A DNA stretch of 64,000 nucleotides from Sphingomonas sp. Its GTDB lineage: Bacteria > Pseudomonadota > Alphaproteobacteria > Sphingomonadales > Sphingomonadaceae. Below the pieces are notes generated by a model that did no database searches, was not told where the DNA came from, and saw nothing but the letters and a program-made list of their open reading frames with translations. A program made the translations under genes and the position numbers. The DNA lies in the NCBI RefSeq assembly GCF_030145815.1, contig NZ_JAIXHL010000006.1, forward strand, positions 1 to 64,000, read 5' to 3'. Of this stretch, positions 25,234-33,772 are shown in pieces. How positions within the stretch are numbered: position 1 is the first letter of the stretch; each line of letters begins with the position of its first letter.

Positions 25234-26591
25234 GCCGCATCCTGCCTGGCCAGCCACTCCTCCAGCCACTTGATCGTGTAATCGCCCTGCTGGAACTCCG
25301 GCACGTCGAGCAGCGCCTGATGCAGGGGGATCGTGGTCTTCATCCCGTCGCCCGCGATCACGAACTCTTCGAGCGCGCGGCGCAGGCGGCGCAGCGCACC
25401 TTGGCGGGTCGTGCCGTACACGATCAGCTTGGCGATCATGCTGTCGTAATAAGGCGGGATCTTGTAGCCCGAATAGAGGCCGCTATCCACGCGCACGTTC
25501 ATGCCGCCCGGCGCATGATATTGCGTGACCTTGCCCGGCGAGGGGGCGAAGGTGCGCGGATCCTCGGCGTTGATGCGGCATTCGATCGCGTGACCGCGGA
25601 ACTGCACATCCTCCTGCCGCAGCGTCAGCGGATGGCCCTCGGCGACGCGGATCTGTTCGCGGACGAGGTCGAGGCCGGTGATCGCCTCGGTTACCGGGTG
25701 CTCGACCTGCAGGCGAGTGTTCATCTCGATGAAATAGAACTCGCCATTTTCCCACAGGAACTCGATCGTTCCCGCGCCGCGATAACCCATGTCCGCCATC
25801 GCCTTGGCGCAGATCGCGCCGATGCGGTTGCGTTCTTCGGTCGACAGGACCGGGGAGGGGGCTTCCTCGAGCACCTTCTGGTGGCGCCGCTGGAGCGAAC
25901 AGTCGCGCTCGCCCAGATGGATGGCGTTGCCATTGCCGTCGCCGAACACCTGAATTTCGATGTGGCGCGGGTTGCCGAGATATTTTTCGAGATAGACGGT
26001 GGCGTCGCCGAACGCGGCCTTGGCCTCGCGACCCGCCTGCTGCATCAGCGTCTCAAGCTCGTCCTCAGACGTGCAGACCTTCATGCCGCGCCCGCCGCCG
26101 CCCGATGCGGCCTTGATGATCACGGGATAGCCCGCCTTGGCAGCAATCGCCTTGGCTTCGTCAAGGTCGCTGATCGCGCCGTCCGAGCCGGGGACGAGCG
26201 GCAGGCCGAGCGCACCAGCGGTGCGCTTCGCCTCGATCTTGTCGCCCATGGTGCGGATATGCTCGGGCTTTGGCCCCACGAAGATCAGGTTATGCAGCTC
26301 CACGATCTCGGCGAATTTGGCGTTTTCGCTGAGGAAGCCATAGCCTGGGTGAATCGCGTCCGCGCCGCTGATCTCGGCAGCCGAGATGATGTTCGGGATG
26401 TTGAGATAGCTGTCTGCAGCGGCCGGCGGGCCGATGCAGATCGCCTCATCCGCCAGGCGGACATGCATCGCGTCGGCATCGGCGGTGGAGTGCACCGCGA
26501 CCGTCTTGATCCCCATCTCATGGCACGCGCGATGGATGCGCAACGCGATCTCGCCGCGATTGGCGATCAGGAGCTTCTTGATCTCCGGCAC
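25230..26591 (-). CDS. accC: Acetyl-CoA carboxylase biotin carboxylase subunit
   Basis: Carboxylates the biotin of AccB with ATP and bicarbonate, the first half-reaction of fatty-acid synthesis. The 453-aa protein has a GTG start at 26591 ([19 protein letters not shown]). ATP-grasp signatures are [15 protein letters not shown]-type [37 protein letters not shown], and the catalytic [16 protein letters not shown]. The start sits just downstream of the accB stop; the end overlaps arsC. The length matches AccC. Confidence 0.97.
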   Translation of the reverse strand: MPEIKKLLIANRGEIALRIHRACHEMGIKTVAVHSTADADAMHVRLADEAICIGPPAAADSYLNIPNIISAAEISGADAIHPGYGFLSENAKFAEIVELHNLIFVGPKPEHIRTMGDKIEAKRTAGALGLPLVPGSDGAISDLDEAKAIAAKAGYPVIIKAASGGGGRGMKVCTSEDELETLMQQAGREAKAAFGDATVYLEKYLGNPRHIEIQVFGDGNGNAIHLGERDCSLQRRHQKVLEEAPSPVLSTEERNRIGAICAKAMADMGYRGAGTIEFLWENGEFYFIEMNTRLQVEHPVTEAITGLDLVREQIRVAEGHPLTLRQEDVQFRGHAIECRINAEDPRTFAPSPGKVTQYHAPGGMNVRVDSGLYSGYKIPPYYDSMIAKLIVYGTTRQGALRRLRRALEEFVIAGDGMKTTIPLHQALLDVPEFQQGDYTIKWLEEWLARQDAA

Positions 26592-26595
26592 GGGC

Positions 26596-27075
26596 TTACT
26601 CGACGACGACGAGGGGCTGGTCGAACTCGACCGGCTGGCCATTGTCGACCAGCACCGCTTTGACGGTCCCGCCATGCGCCGCGGCGATCGGGTTCATGAC
26701 CTTCATGGCCTCGACAATCAGCAGGGTGTCACCCGCCTTAACTTGCTGGCCGACTGCGACGAACGGCTTGGCGCCGGGCTCAGCGGAGAGATAGGCGGTG
26801 CCCACCATCGGCGACTTGACCGCATTCTCATGCGCCGGCGTGATCGACGCGGGGTCGGACGGCATCGCTGCGGGGGCCGCAGCGGGGGCGGGGGCGGCCA
26901 TCGGCGCGGGCGCGGCATAGGCGACCGGCGCAGCGCTGATCTTGCGCGCGACGCGGACCTTGCGGTCGGCGTCCTCAACCTCGATCTCGGTCAGGTTGGT
27001 CTCGTCGAGCACTGCTGCAAGCTGGCGCACCAGCTCGATATCCACGTGCATGCTCTTTTTATGATCTTCGCTCAT
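26596..27075 (-). CDS. accB: Acetyl-CoA carboxylase biotin carboxyl carrier protein
   Basis: Carries biotin between AccC and the carboxyltransferase. The 159-aa protein shows an N-terminal segment ([35 protein letters not shown]), an Ala/Pro-rich linker (about 48-78), and a C-terminal biotinyl domain with VEAMKVMN. The biotinylated Lys is residue 125. It is the first gene of the accB-accC(-arsC) set. An alternative start at MHVDIEL (residue 9) would shorten it by eight residues. Confidence 0.97.
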   Translation of the reverse strand: MSEDHKKSMHVDIELVRQLAAVLDETNLTEIEVEDADRKVRVARKISAAPVAYAAPAPMAAPAPAAAPAAMPSDPASITPAHENAVKSPMVGTAYLSAEPGAKPFVAVGQQVKAGDTLLIVEAMKVMNPIAAAHGGTVKAVLVDNGQPVEFDQPLVVVE

Positions 27076-27176
27076 GCGACCTCAAATGATGTACGGTTCG
27101 CGCCGGATCCTGGACCGGCGCGCAGGAAAAGGCGGCTATTAGTCAAGATGACGCGGCTTGCAAACCGCTCGCCGCA

Positions 27177-27611
27177 TCAAAGTCGCGCCGCCGCTTCGAG
27201 CGCGAGCAGATAGGACTGCGCGCCAAAGCCCGCGATCGTGCCCTTGGCGGCGCGGCCGACATAGCTCAGATGCCGGAATTCCTCGCGCGCGTGCGGGTTC
27301 GACAGGTGCACTTCGATCACCGGGGTGCGGATCGATTTGATGCAATCGTGCAGCGCGATGCTGGTGTGGGTAAATGCGCCGGCGTTGAGCAGCACCGCCT
27401 TGGCCCCGCGTGCCTGTGCCTCGTGCATCCAGTCGATCAGATGCCCCTCATGATTCGACTGGCGCACATCGACGGTCAGGTCGAGGTCGCGGGCGCGGTC
27501 CTCCAGCATCCCGGCAATGTCGTCGAGCGTGTCGGAGCCGTAAATTTCCGGCTCACGCGTCCCGAGCAGGTTGAGGTTGGGGCCGTTCAGAACAAAGATC
27601 GTGTCGGGCAT
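27177..27611 (-). CDS. aroQ: 3-dehydroquinate dehydratase, type II
   Basis: Dehydrates 3-dehydroquinate in the shikimate pathway. The 144-aa length and motifs fit type [22 protein letters not shown] (residues 5-24) with the catalytic Tyr23 and Arg18, [32 protein letters not shown], and [20 protein letters not shown] with the catalytic His (read here as EVHLSN). Starts at ATG 27611 ([10 protein letters not shown]). It is upstream of accBC on the same strand with about 100 bases between, the aroQ-accB-accC order common in proteobacteria. Confidence 0.96.
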   Translation of the reverse strand: MPDTIFVLNGPNLNLLGTREPEIYGSDTLDDIAGMLEDRARDLDLTVDVRQSNHEGHLIDWMHEAQARGAKAVLLNAGAFTHTSIALHDCIKSIRTPVIEVHLSNPHAREEFRHLSYVGRAAKGTIAGFGAQSYLLALEAAARL

Positions 27612-27670
27612 CGGGGCACTCGCGAAATGATGGCCGTGCTGTAGCGGCGCCAGGGCCGAAGGTCGAGGCT

Positions 27671-29029
27671 TCAGCCCGCAGCGGAGGGTGCGCCGAACAG
27701 CGTAAAGCTTGCCCAGGCCGCCGGATCGTTCGCAAAGGTGTTGCGTGCGTCGAGCTGGGCCAGGCGCAGCGCCTCTTCCGGGGGCTGGCGCTTGAGAAAG
27801 GCGTGTTCGGCAAAATGCAACATCAACAGCTGGGTCGCGGTGTCGCTGACGTTCCACAGGCTCGCCACCACCTGGCCCGCGCCCGCCGAGATCCAGCCGC
27901 GCGCGACGCCATAAGTGCCGCCGTCGAAGGTTTTCCCCAACGCAGTCTGGCACGCGCTGAGAATGACCAGCGGATGCCATGCCGCCCATGCCTGAAACCG
28001 CGGCGTGCGCAGGTCGCGGCCATAAAGATGTCCGTTCGCCAGTGCGACGAAACTGCCGTCCATCGGATTGACCGAATTGGCGAGGCCATGGGTGGCGAGG
28101 TAGACGATGCTCGCCTCGCCATAATTGTCGATTCCCGCCAGCACCCGCTCCCGCGTCGCGGCTTTGCCGGTCAACAGCCGCGTCGGCGGCAGGCCGAAGA
28201 CCTTCGCAAAGGCCTGCGCTTCCTCCGCCGCGCCGGGCAGATCGCTCCATTCATAGGCCGGATCGGTCGACAGATCGGGGTTTCCGACGACGAGCGCATT
28301 GCGCGGATCAAGCCGTGTGTCGAACGTCCGCTGCGGATCAGCCAGCGTTTCGATGTCGGGCAGGATCACGGTCGACCAGCGATCAGCGAGCATCGCATCG
28401 CCCAGCGGCAAGGCGGCATAGGGCGCGGAACCGGTGTCGCGGGCCGGGAGGATCAGCAGCCGCCCGCTTCGCTCGGCCAGCGCAGCGGCGATCGCGCCGG
28501 GCAGCAGTGTGTCGCGGGCGCGGGCGAAGTGCGCGCGCGGGTCGGTGGGCGCAGCGAATACCGGCGGCGGCGGGCGCGGCGACCCGCGCTTGATCGGAGC
28601 CCGCGTTGCTGTCCGCGCATCGACTCGCAGTGCGTTGAGCAGAAAGGCGAGGCTTTCATACGGTCCGGCGCTGGCACCGCTGGCGATAACGCCCGTCCCG
28701 TCGAGCAGCCAGCCATGCAGCCGTCCATCGGAGCCGCGCCAGTGGAGCAGCGCGCATGTCCGTCGCATGTCCGAACTCTGTGCAAGGCGGTGGGTGATCG
28801 ATCGCACCGTCATTGCCGCCAGGCTCGGCGGAATGGCGCGTCCCGGCGCGGAATAGATGCCGGTGCCGAACTTCCGACGAAACCCGACTGAATAACCCAG
28901 ATGGTCGCGGACCGCGGCGAGCAAGGTGGGGTCGGGTGCCGCGCCAGTCTGGGCAATGACTCGAAATGGCGCGGCGGCGGCGAGCGTCGCAGCATATTTC
29001 ATGAGGCGGCGACGGGAGAGGGGCGGCAT
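27671..29029 (-). CDS. CHAT-domain protease-like protein with Tat-like signal
   Basis: Protein of 452 aa from ATG 29029 ([20 protein letters not shown]). The N-terminus has consecutive arginines followed by a hydrophobic run and AQTGA, resembling a Tat or Sec signal with cleavage near residue 27. The C-terminal half is a CHAT (caspase-like) domain: VVGNPDLS at 248-254, [20 protein letters not shown] with His314, [10 protein letters not shown] with Cys360, [23 protein letters not shown], and the end segment WASFTLFG. His-Cys is the expected catalytic dyad. CHAT proteases usually act inside the cell or in defence; an exported one is unusual. The flanking genes aroQ and the divergent thiS-thiG give no functional clue. 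No TPR repeats are visible. Confidence 0.85.
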   Translation of the reverse strand: MPPLSRRRLMKYAATLAAAAPFRVIAQTGAAPDPTLLAAVRDHLGYSVGFRRKFGTGIYSAPGRAIPPSLAAMTVRSITHRLAQSSDMRRTCALLHWRGSDGRLHGWLLDGTGVIASGASAGPYESLAFLLNALRVDARTATRAPIKRGSPRPPPPVFAAPTDPRAHFARARDTLLPGAIAAALAERSGRLLILPARDTGSAPYAALPLGDAMLADRWSTVILPDIETLADPQRTFDTRLDPRNALVVGNPDLSTDPAYEWSDLPGAAEEAQAFAKVFGLPPTRLLTGKAATRERVLAGIDNYGEASIVYLATHGLANSVNPMDGSFVALANGHLYGRDLRTPRFQAWAAWHPLVILSACQTALGKTFDGGTYGVARGWISAGAGQVVASLWNVSDTATQLLMLHFAEHAFLKRQPPEEALRLAQLDARNTFANDPAAWASFTLFGAPSAAG

Positions 29030-29117
29030 GCCGGTCCTTCCATATCTGCGCGACGGTGTTGGCCGCCCGCAAAGCTTCCTATATGCGCGCCACGAGTTCA
29101 ACCGGTCAGGAGCAACC

Positions 29118-30107
29118 ATGCACGCCGACGGCACCATCACGATCACGGTCAATGGCGAACATCGCCGCGTTGCGGGCGGGATCAGTCTGGCCGATCTGGC
29201 CAATGAACTCGGGCTGGTGCCGGAAAAGGTGGCGGTGGAACGCAATTTGGAGGTCGTGCCGCGATCGACGCTGGCACAGGTGGCCGTGGAGGATGGCGAC
29301 GAGATCGAGATCGTCCACTTTGTCGGCGGCGGGGATCATGACGACAGCTGGACGGTCGCGGGCCGGACGTTCAACTCGCGGCTGATCGTCGGGACCGGCA
29401 AGTATAAGGATTTCGCGCAGAATGCCGCCGCGGTCGAAGCCAGCGGTGCGGAGATCGTCACCGTCGCGGTGCGGCGCGTGAATGTCAGCGATCCCAATGC
29501 GCCGATGCTGACCGACTTTATCGATCCCAAAAAGATCACCTACCTCCCTAACACTGCCGGCTGTTTCGATGCCGAAAGCGCGATCCGCACGCTGCGGCTG
29601 GCGCGCGAGGCCGGGGGGTGGGATCTGGTCAAGCTGGAGGTGCTGGGGGAGGCGAAGACGCTGTATCCTGACATGCACGAAACGCTGCGTGCGACCGAGG
29701 TGCTGGCCAAGGAAGGTTTCCTGCCGATGGTCTATTGCGTCGACGACCCGATCGCAGCGAAGCGGCTGGAGGATGCGGGGGCCGTCGCAATCATGCCGCT
29801 GGGCGCGCCGATCGGCTCCGGTCTCGGCATCCAGAACCGGGTGACGATCCGCCTCATCGTCGAGGGTGCGAAGGTGCCGGTGCTGGTCGATGCCGGGGTC
29901 GGCACGGCGAGCGATGCGGCGGTGGCGATGGAGCTGGGCTGCGACGGCGTGCTGATGAACACCGCGATCGCCGAGGCCAAGGACCCGATCCTGATGGCGC
30001 GGGCGATGAAGCTGGCGGTCGAGAGCGGGCGGCTTGCCTATCGCAGCGGTCGCATGGGGCAACGCCGCTACGCCGATCCCTCGAGCCCGCTCGCAGGGTT
30101 GATTTAA
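29118..30107 (+). CDS. thiG: ThiS-ThiG fusion: sulfur carrier and thiazole synthase
   Basis: Protein of 329 aa. Residues 1-72 form a ThiS ubiquitin-like fold ([29 protein letters not shown], ending ...EIVHFVGGG). Residues 77-329 are ThiG, starting [24 protein letters not shown], with Schiff-base Lys172 in LVKLEVLG, and [26 protein letters not shown] near the end. ThiG makes thiamine's thiazole from 1-deoxyxylulose 5-phosphate, a glycine-derived imine and ThiS-thiocarboxylate. In free ThiS the Gly-Gly is C-terminal; here it is internal (residues 70-72), so cleavage or another chemistry would be needed. ATG 29118 follows CAGGAG. No TPP riboswitch was seen in the short upstream region. Divergent from the CHAT gene. 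Confidence 0.93.
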   Translation: MHADGTITITVNGEHRRVAGGISLADLANELGLVPEKVAVERNLEVVPRSTLAQVAVEDGDEIEIVHFVGGGDHDDSWTVAGRTFNSRLIVGTGKYKDFAQNAAAVEASGAEIVTVAVRRVNVSDPNAPMLTDFIDPKKITYLPNTAGCFDAESAIRTLRLAREAGGWDLVKLEVLGEAKTLYPDMHETLRATEVLAKEGFLPMVYCVDDPIAAKRLEDAGAVAIMPLGAPIGSGLGIQNRVTIRLIVEGAKVPVLVDAGVGTASDAAVAMELGCDGVLMNTAIAEAKDPILMARAMKLAVESGRLAYRSGRMGQRRYADPSSPLAGLI

Positions 30108-30724
30108 GGCGCAGGCTTCGTCGCGGCTGCGGTTTTCGCAATGCCGCGACGGGCCGCTGCGCCATCGAGGAAGGTGCAGAGGATCGCCTGATTCTGCTTG
30201 CGTGTGACGTCTTGCAACTCGGCGAGCTCCTTAGCTCCAGCAGCGTCTGCAGCCGCGGTCATGCGATCCACCCGACCCCGGCATAAAGCGGCCAATGGAC
30301 TATTGAGGCACTGGCTCAATGCAGCCATCGTGCCGACCGCATGATGCTTCGCGAAATGCTCGGCGCGGTAATCATCGATAATGCGCACCTGGTCGGCGGA
30401 CGCGCGCCGCTGCAAAACCTCGAACCCCCAATCCGCAGATTGTAGAAACGCGACATTCTCATCCTTGAATAGGATGTCGGGGTCATAGCCGCACGCACGC
30501 GCCGACCGATAGTCTGGTGGAGTGTAAACGATCGACAGGTTTAAGCGAAAGGCTTCTGCGGGCGGCCGTCGATAGGCGTCGAGCAGATCATCGGCAGTTT
30601 GACTCCTTGCCACGGCTGGATCGGTCGCCATCGCCACGCGATAGGTTGCCATCGCGACCGGCCCTCCAATCCAGCCGAGCAGGATCAACAGGACAGCCGC
30701 GAACAACCAACCGATGAAGCGCAT
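30104..30724 (-). CDS. Membrane-anchored protein, unknown
   Basis: Protein of 206 aa: one N-terminal membrane helix ([26 protein letters not shown], residues 3-28) that may be an uncleaved anchor, then a soluble domain with many charged helices and five Cys ([28 protein letters not shown]). No family recognised. The start at 30724 overlaps the methyltransferase stop (TGATG), so the two are probably cotranscribed. It ends convergently with thiG, overlapping by 4 bases. Confidence 0.6.
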   Translation of the reverse strand: MRFIGWLFAAVLLILLGWIGGPVAMATYRVAMATDPAVARSQTADDLLDAYRRPPAEAFRLNLSIVYTPPDYRSARACGYDPDILFKDENVAFLQSADWGFEVLQRRASADQVRIIDDYRAEHFAKHHAVGTMAALSQCLNSPLAALCRGRVDRMTAAADAAGAKELAELQDVTRKQNQAILCTFLDGAAARRGIAKTAAATKPAP

Positions 30725-31320
30725 CACATTTTCCCCACCAGCCATACGGTGAACCCACCGCAGCTTGCATCCTCGCTGACGTGATTGACCACGGTCAGGC
30801 CACTCTCTGCAAGCACCGTGCGATACTCGATCTGGGACAGGCTGGCGTGGTACAGTTCTTCGCCCTCAAACTCTCCCATCGCGACGCCATTTGCGGGGCC
30901 GGTGTTGAACAGCGCGACTCCGCCCTTGCGCAGCCAAACCGCGATCCGCCGGATCAGTTTTTCCTGCTTTTCGACCTCAAGATGGAACAGGCTGCTCCAG
31001 GCGAGGATGCCGTCATAGGCACCGCTATCGCCGCCAAAGCGCATCATGTCGGCTTCGATCCAGTTGTGGCGCGCAAAGCGGGTGCGGGCGAGGTTGATCA
31101 ACGTCGGCGAGCTATCGACTCCGGTCACATGGTGCCCATGATCGATCAGGAACCGCGCGATCGGCTCACCCCCGCCACAGCCCAGGTCGAGCAGTTCGGC
31201 CTTGGCGGGCAGCATCCGTTCGAACCGTTCAAACCAGGTGCGCTCCGGAAAGCTGTTGCGCCGCGCCGCGTCAAAGGCTGCGGCATGGCGCTGATACAGG
31301 TCGATAATCCGGTGCGGCAT
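30724..31320 (-). CDS. Class I SAM-dependent methyltransferase
   Basis: Protein of 198 aa beginning MPHRIIDLYQRHAAAFDAARRNSFPER. The Rossmann-like methyltransferase motifs are clear: ELLDLGCGGGEPIARFLIDHG (motif I), VTGVDSSPTLINLARTRF (acidic end of beta-2), IEADMMRF (motif II region), and AYDGILAWSSLFHLE (motif III). The substrate is not evident. The ATG at 31320 was chosen for the typical length of the small-molecule methyltransferase group; the frame is open upstream. Second gene, read with the membrane-anchored protein below it. Confidence 0.85.
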   Translation of the reverse strand: MPHRIIDLYQRHAAAFDAARRNSFPERTWFERFERMLPAKAELLDLGCGGGEPIARFLIDHGHHVTGVDSSPTLINLARTRFARHNWIEADMMRFGGDSGAYDGILAWSSLFHLEVEKQEKLIRRIAVWLRKGGVALFNTGPANGVAMGEFEGEELYHASLSQIEYRTVLAESGLTVVNHVSEDASCGGFTVWLVGKM

Positions 31321-31353
31321 CGTCCAAAGCTCCGGGGCATCGGCGCAAAGATC

Positions 31354-31378
31354 GGAACGGATACGCAAGCCGGTGGTT
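31354..31378 (+). promoter_or_regulatory. EcfG-type general stress promoter before csbD
   Basis: GGAAC (31354-31358) and GGTT (31375-31378) are separated by 16 bases, matching the alphaproteobacterial EcfG consensus GGAAC-N16/17-cGTT as I recall it. A transcript would start near 31385, about 35 bases before the csbD ATG. CsbD genes are classic members of this stress regulon. Confidence 0.45.
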
Positions 31379-31418
31379 GATCCGGGGAACCCCCACCCCG
31401 AACCGCAAGGAGCCAATC

Positions 31419-31589
31419 ATGGGCGAACTTATCGACAAGATCAAAGGCAACGTGAACGAGGCGATCGGCAAGGCGAAGCAGCAGAGCAACGATCCCGAAA
31501 CGCGGTCCGAAGGTGCCGCGCAGGAAGGCAAGGGCAAGGCGCAGCAGCTCGGCGGCAAGATCAAGGGCGCACTGGGCGACGACATCTGA
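31419..31589 (+). CDS. csbD: CsbD-family stress protein
   Basis: Protein of 56 aa: MGELIDKIKGNVNEAIGKAK at the N-terminus, QEGKGKAQQLGGKIKGALGDD at the C-terminus. This Lys/Gly/Gln-rich, probably disordered or helical CsbD pattern is a marker of general stress response. ATG 31419 follows AAGGA. An EcfG-like promoter lies upstream and a strong terminator downstream, so it is transcribed alone. Molecular function unknown. Confidence 0.92.
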   Translation: MGELIDKIKGNVNEAIGKAKQQSNDPETRSEGAAQEGKGKAQQLGGKIKGALGDDI

Positions 31590-31612
31590 CGCCGATCCTT
31601 CACTGAAACCGG

Positions 31613-31647
31613 AAAGGGTCGTTTTCTGCGGGAAACGGCCCTTTTTC
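31613..31647 (+). terminator. Rho-independent terminator after csbD
   Basis: AAAGGGTCGTTTTC pairs with GGAAACGGCCCTTT around TGCG: 14 pairs with two G-T wobbles, continued by T residues up to 31646. It lies 24 bases after the csbD stop and could also limit leftward transcription because the arm ends in A and T runs. Confidence 0.85.
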
Positions 31648-31746
31648 ATGGGCGAATCGAATCGACTCGGCGCCCGATTCGAGTCATTAAACCGTTCCGC
31701 GCCGGGACAGTCCGGTATTGTCAGCCAGCCGGGGGGCTTGACGACG

Positions 31747-32067
31747 ATGAACGCCGCTATGGAACAGCCGATCTTGCCCTTTGCCAGAGGCGACTGGCGT
31801 TTTGAGCCGCGCGGAAGCGTGGGAAGCGCGCTGGCCGATGCGCGCCGCCGTCGGGCATTGTCGATCGAGGATATTGCGGCGCAGACCCGCGTGCCGATCC
31901 GCTACCTCGCGGCGATTGAGGCGGAGCGGTTCGATGTATTTCCGGGCCTGATCTACCTCAAGGGTTTCGTCAAAGCTTTTGCCCGCGCCGTCGGGCTGTG
32001 CGAGCGCTGGGCGGTCGAGGCGGTCGAAGCCGCGCTGATGGACACGCGCCGCCGCGCCAGCGCCTGA
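31747..32067 (+). CDS. Helix-turn-helix protein, RodZ N-terminal type
   Basis: Protein of 106 aa. The HTH_25-type domain LADARRRRALSIEDIAAQTRVPIRYLAAIEAERFDVFPGLIYLKGFVKAFARAVGL (split over about residues 30-85) is the cytoplasmic domain of RodZ-like proteins. No membrane helix or periplasmic domain follows, so it is shorter than RodZ. It may be a stand-alone regulator. Start ATG 31747 is one of two (ATG 31759 is the other). Two bases after its stop codon the convergent TPP enzyme ends. Confidence 0.75.
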   Translation: MNAAMEQPILPFARGDWRFEPRGSVGSALADARRRRALSIEDIAAQTRVPIRYLAAIEAERFDVFPGLIYLKGFVKAFARAVGLCERWAVEAVEAALMDTRRRASA

Positions 32068-32070
32068 CCC

Positions 32071-33723
32071 TTATCCCCGGATCGCCGCGATCGTGGTCGC
32101 GGGCGTGATGAATTCAACATCGGTTTTCAAATGCAGCAGGCGAACGCCCCGCTCCGCCAGTGCGCGGTCGAGGGCGGGGACGAAGTCTGCGGTCTGCTCG
32201 ACCGTCTCGGCCCAGCAGCCATAGGCACGGGCAAGCGCCGCGAAATCGGGGTTGTGCAGCGTCGTCCCCGACAGGCGCGCGGGAAACTCACGCTCCTGAT
32301 GCATCCGGATCGTTCCGTACGCGCCATTGTCGATCACCAGCACCAGCATGTCGGCACCATGCTGGACTGCCGTCGCCAGTTCCTGCCCGTTCATCAGGAA
32401 ATCGCCGTCGCCCGCGAGCGCGACCGCCAGCTTGTCCTTGCGGCGCAGCGCGGCGGCGACGGCGGCGGGGGTGCCATAGCCCATCGCGCCTGCCGTAGGC
32501 GCAAGCTGCGACGGCTGCGCGCCATAGCGCCAGTAGCGGTGCCACCAGCCCGAAAAATTCCCCGCGCCGTTGCAGACGATCGCATGGTCCGCGTCGATCC
32601 GTTCCCGCATCGCCGCGACGCACTGGCCGAGGTCGAGCGTCACGCCGTCGCGGGGCTTTGGCGTGGACCAGTCCTGCCACTCGCCATGGGCTTCGGTACC
32701 GGCAGGGCGGGGGATAGCGGGTGCATCGGCGGCCGCCAGCATTGCTGCAAATTCGAATACCGGGGCGGCGATGCCAAGATCGGCGCGATAGACGCGGTTG
32801 AGCTCGCCCGCGTCCGGGTGGACGTGGATCAGCGTCTGGCCGGGGTGGTCCGGGGTGACGAGCGTATAGCCATCGGTCGTCGCCTCACCCAGCCGCGCGC
32901 CGACCACCAGCAGCAGGTCGGCGGCCTTGATCCGCGCGACGAGCTTGGGATTGGGGCCATAGCCGAGATTGCCAGCCCAGGCCGGGGAGCTGTTCGGGAT
33001 TGCATCCTGCCGCCGGAACGCGCCCGCCACCGGAATGCCCCAGCTGCGCGCGAACGCGTCGAACGCTGCACCGGTCGCAATGTCCCATCCCGCGCCGCCG
33101 ACAATCGCCACCGGGCGTTCGGCGGTGCGGAGCAGGTCGAGCACGTCGGTGAAATCCTCAGCGTCGAGGCCCGCGCTGTGCCGGGTCAGGCGCGGGCGGT
33201 CGAGCGTCTCGACCACGTCCAGCAGCATGTCCTCGGGCAATGCGACCACGACGGGGCCGGGGCGGCCACTAATCGCCACGTTCCAGGCGCGCGCGACATA
33301 TTCGGGGATGCGCGCGGCGTCCTCGATCCGCGTCGCCCATTTGGCAAGCGGACCGAAAAAGGCAGGGAAATCGACTTCCTGAAAGCCCTCACGGTCGCGC
33401 ATGCTGCGATCCACATCGCCAATGAACAGGATCATCGGGATCGAATCCTGCATCGCGACATGTACGCCGATGCTGGCATTGGTCGCGCCGGGCCCGCGCG
33501 TCACGAAGCAGATGCCGGGCTTGCCGGTCATCGCACCATCGGCGCACGCCATGAACGCCGCGCCGCCCTCTTGCCGACACGTCACCAGATCGACCTGCGG
33601 CACATCGTGCAGCGCATCGAGCACTGCGAGAAAGCTCTCCCCCGGCACGTGGAAGATGCGGTCGCAGCCCTGGGCCACGAGATTGTCGACCAGGATGCGG
33701 CCGCCGTTGCGCGTATTCGTCAT
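32071..33723 (-). CDS. Thiamine pyrophosphate-dependent enzyme, acetolactate synthase-like
   Basis: Protein of 550 aa with the three-domain layout of TPP enzymes. The N-terminal domain has HVPGESFLAVLDAL and TCRQEGGAAFMACADG (the Glu that activates TPP). A middle nucleotide-type domain follows (RPVAIVGGAGWD). The C-terminal domain has GDGDFLMNGQELATAVQHG...VIDNGAYG, the GDGx25-30N cofactor motif. The family includes acetolactate synthase large subunits and benzoylformate or oxalyl-CoA decarboxylases; no small subunit is adjacent, so a catabolic role is more likely. The substrate cannot be told. It lies alone between csbD-HTH and the aminopeptidase. Confidence 0.88.
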   Translation of the reverse strand: MTNTRNGGRILVDNLVAQGCDRIFHVPGESFLAVLDALHDVPQVDLVTCRQEGGAAFMACADGAMTGKPGICFVTRGPGATNASIGVHVAMQDSIPMILFIGDVDRSMRDREGFQEVDFPAFFGPLAKWATRIEDAARIPEYVARAWNVAISGRPGPVVVALPEDMLLDVVETLDRPRLTRHSAGLDAEDFTDVLDLLRTAERPVAIVGGAGWDIATGAAFDAFARSWGIPVAGAFRRQDAIPNSSPAWAGNLGYGPNPKLVARIKAADLLLVVGARLGEATTDGYTLVTPDHPGQTLIHVHPDAGELNRVYRADLGIAAPVFEFAAMLAAADAPAIPRPAGTEAHGEWQDWSTPKPRDGVTLDLGQCVAAMRERIDADHAIVCNGAGNFSGWWHRYWRYGAQPSQLAPTAGAMGYGTPAAVAAALRRKDKLAVALAGDGDFLMNGQELATAVQHGADMLVLVIDNGAYGTIRMHQEREFPARLSGTTLHNPDFAALARAYGCWAETVEQTADFVPALDRALAERGVRLLHLKTDVEFITPATTIAAIRG

Positions 33724-33772
33724 CGCGACACCTTGCCGCCGCTAGCCCACGAAGTCGAGCCGGTTGCGGCGG

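Noticed and set aside
29030..29117. TPP riboswitch before the thiS-thiG fusion
   Set aside because: The 88-base gap is shorter than a thi-box plus expression platform and lacks the CTGAGA-type core.
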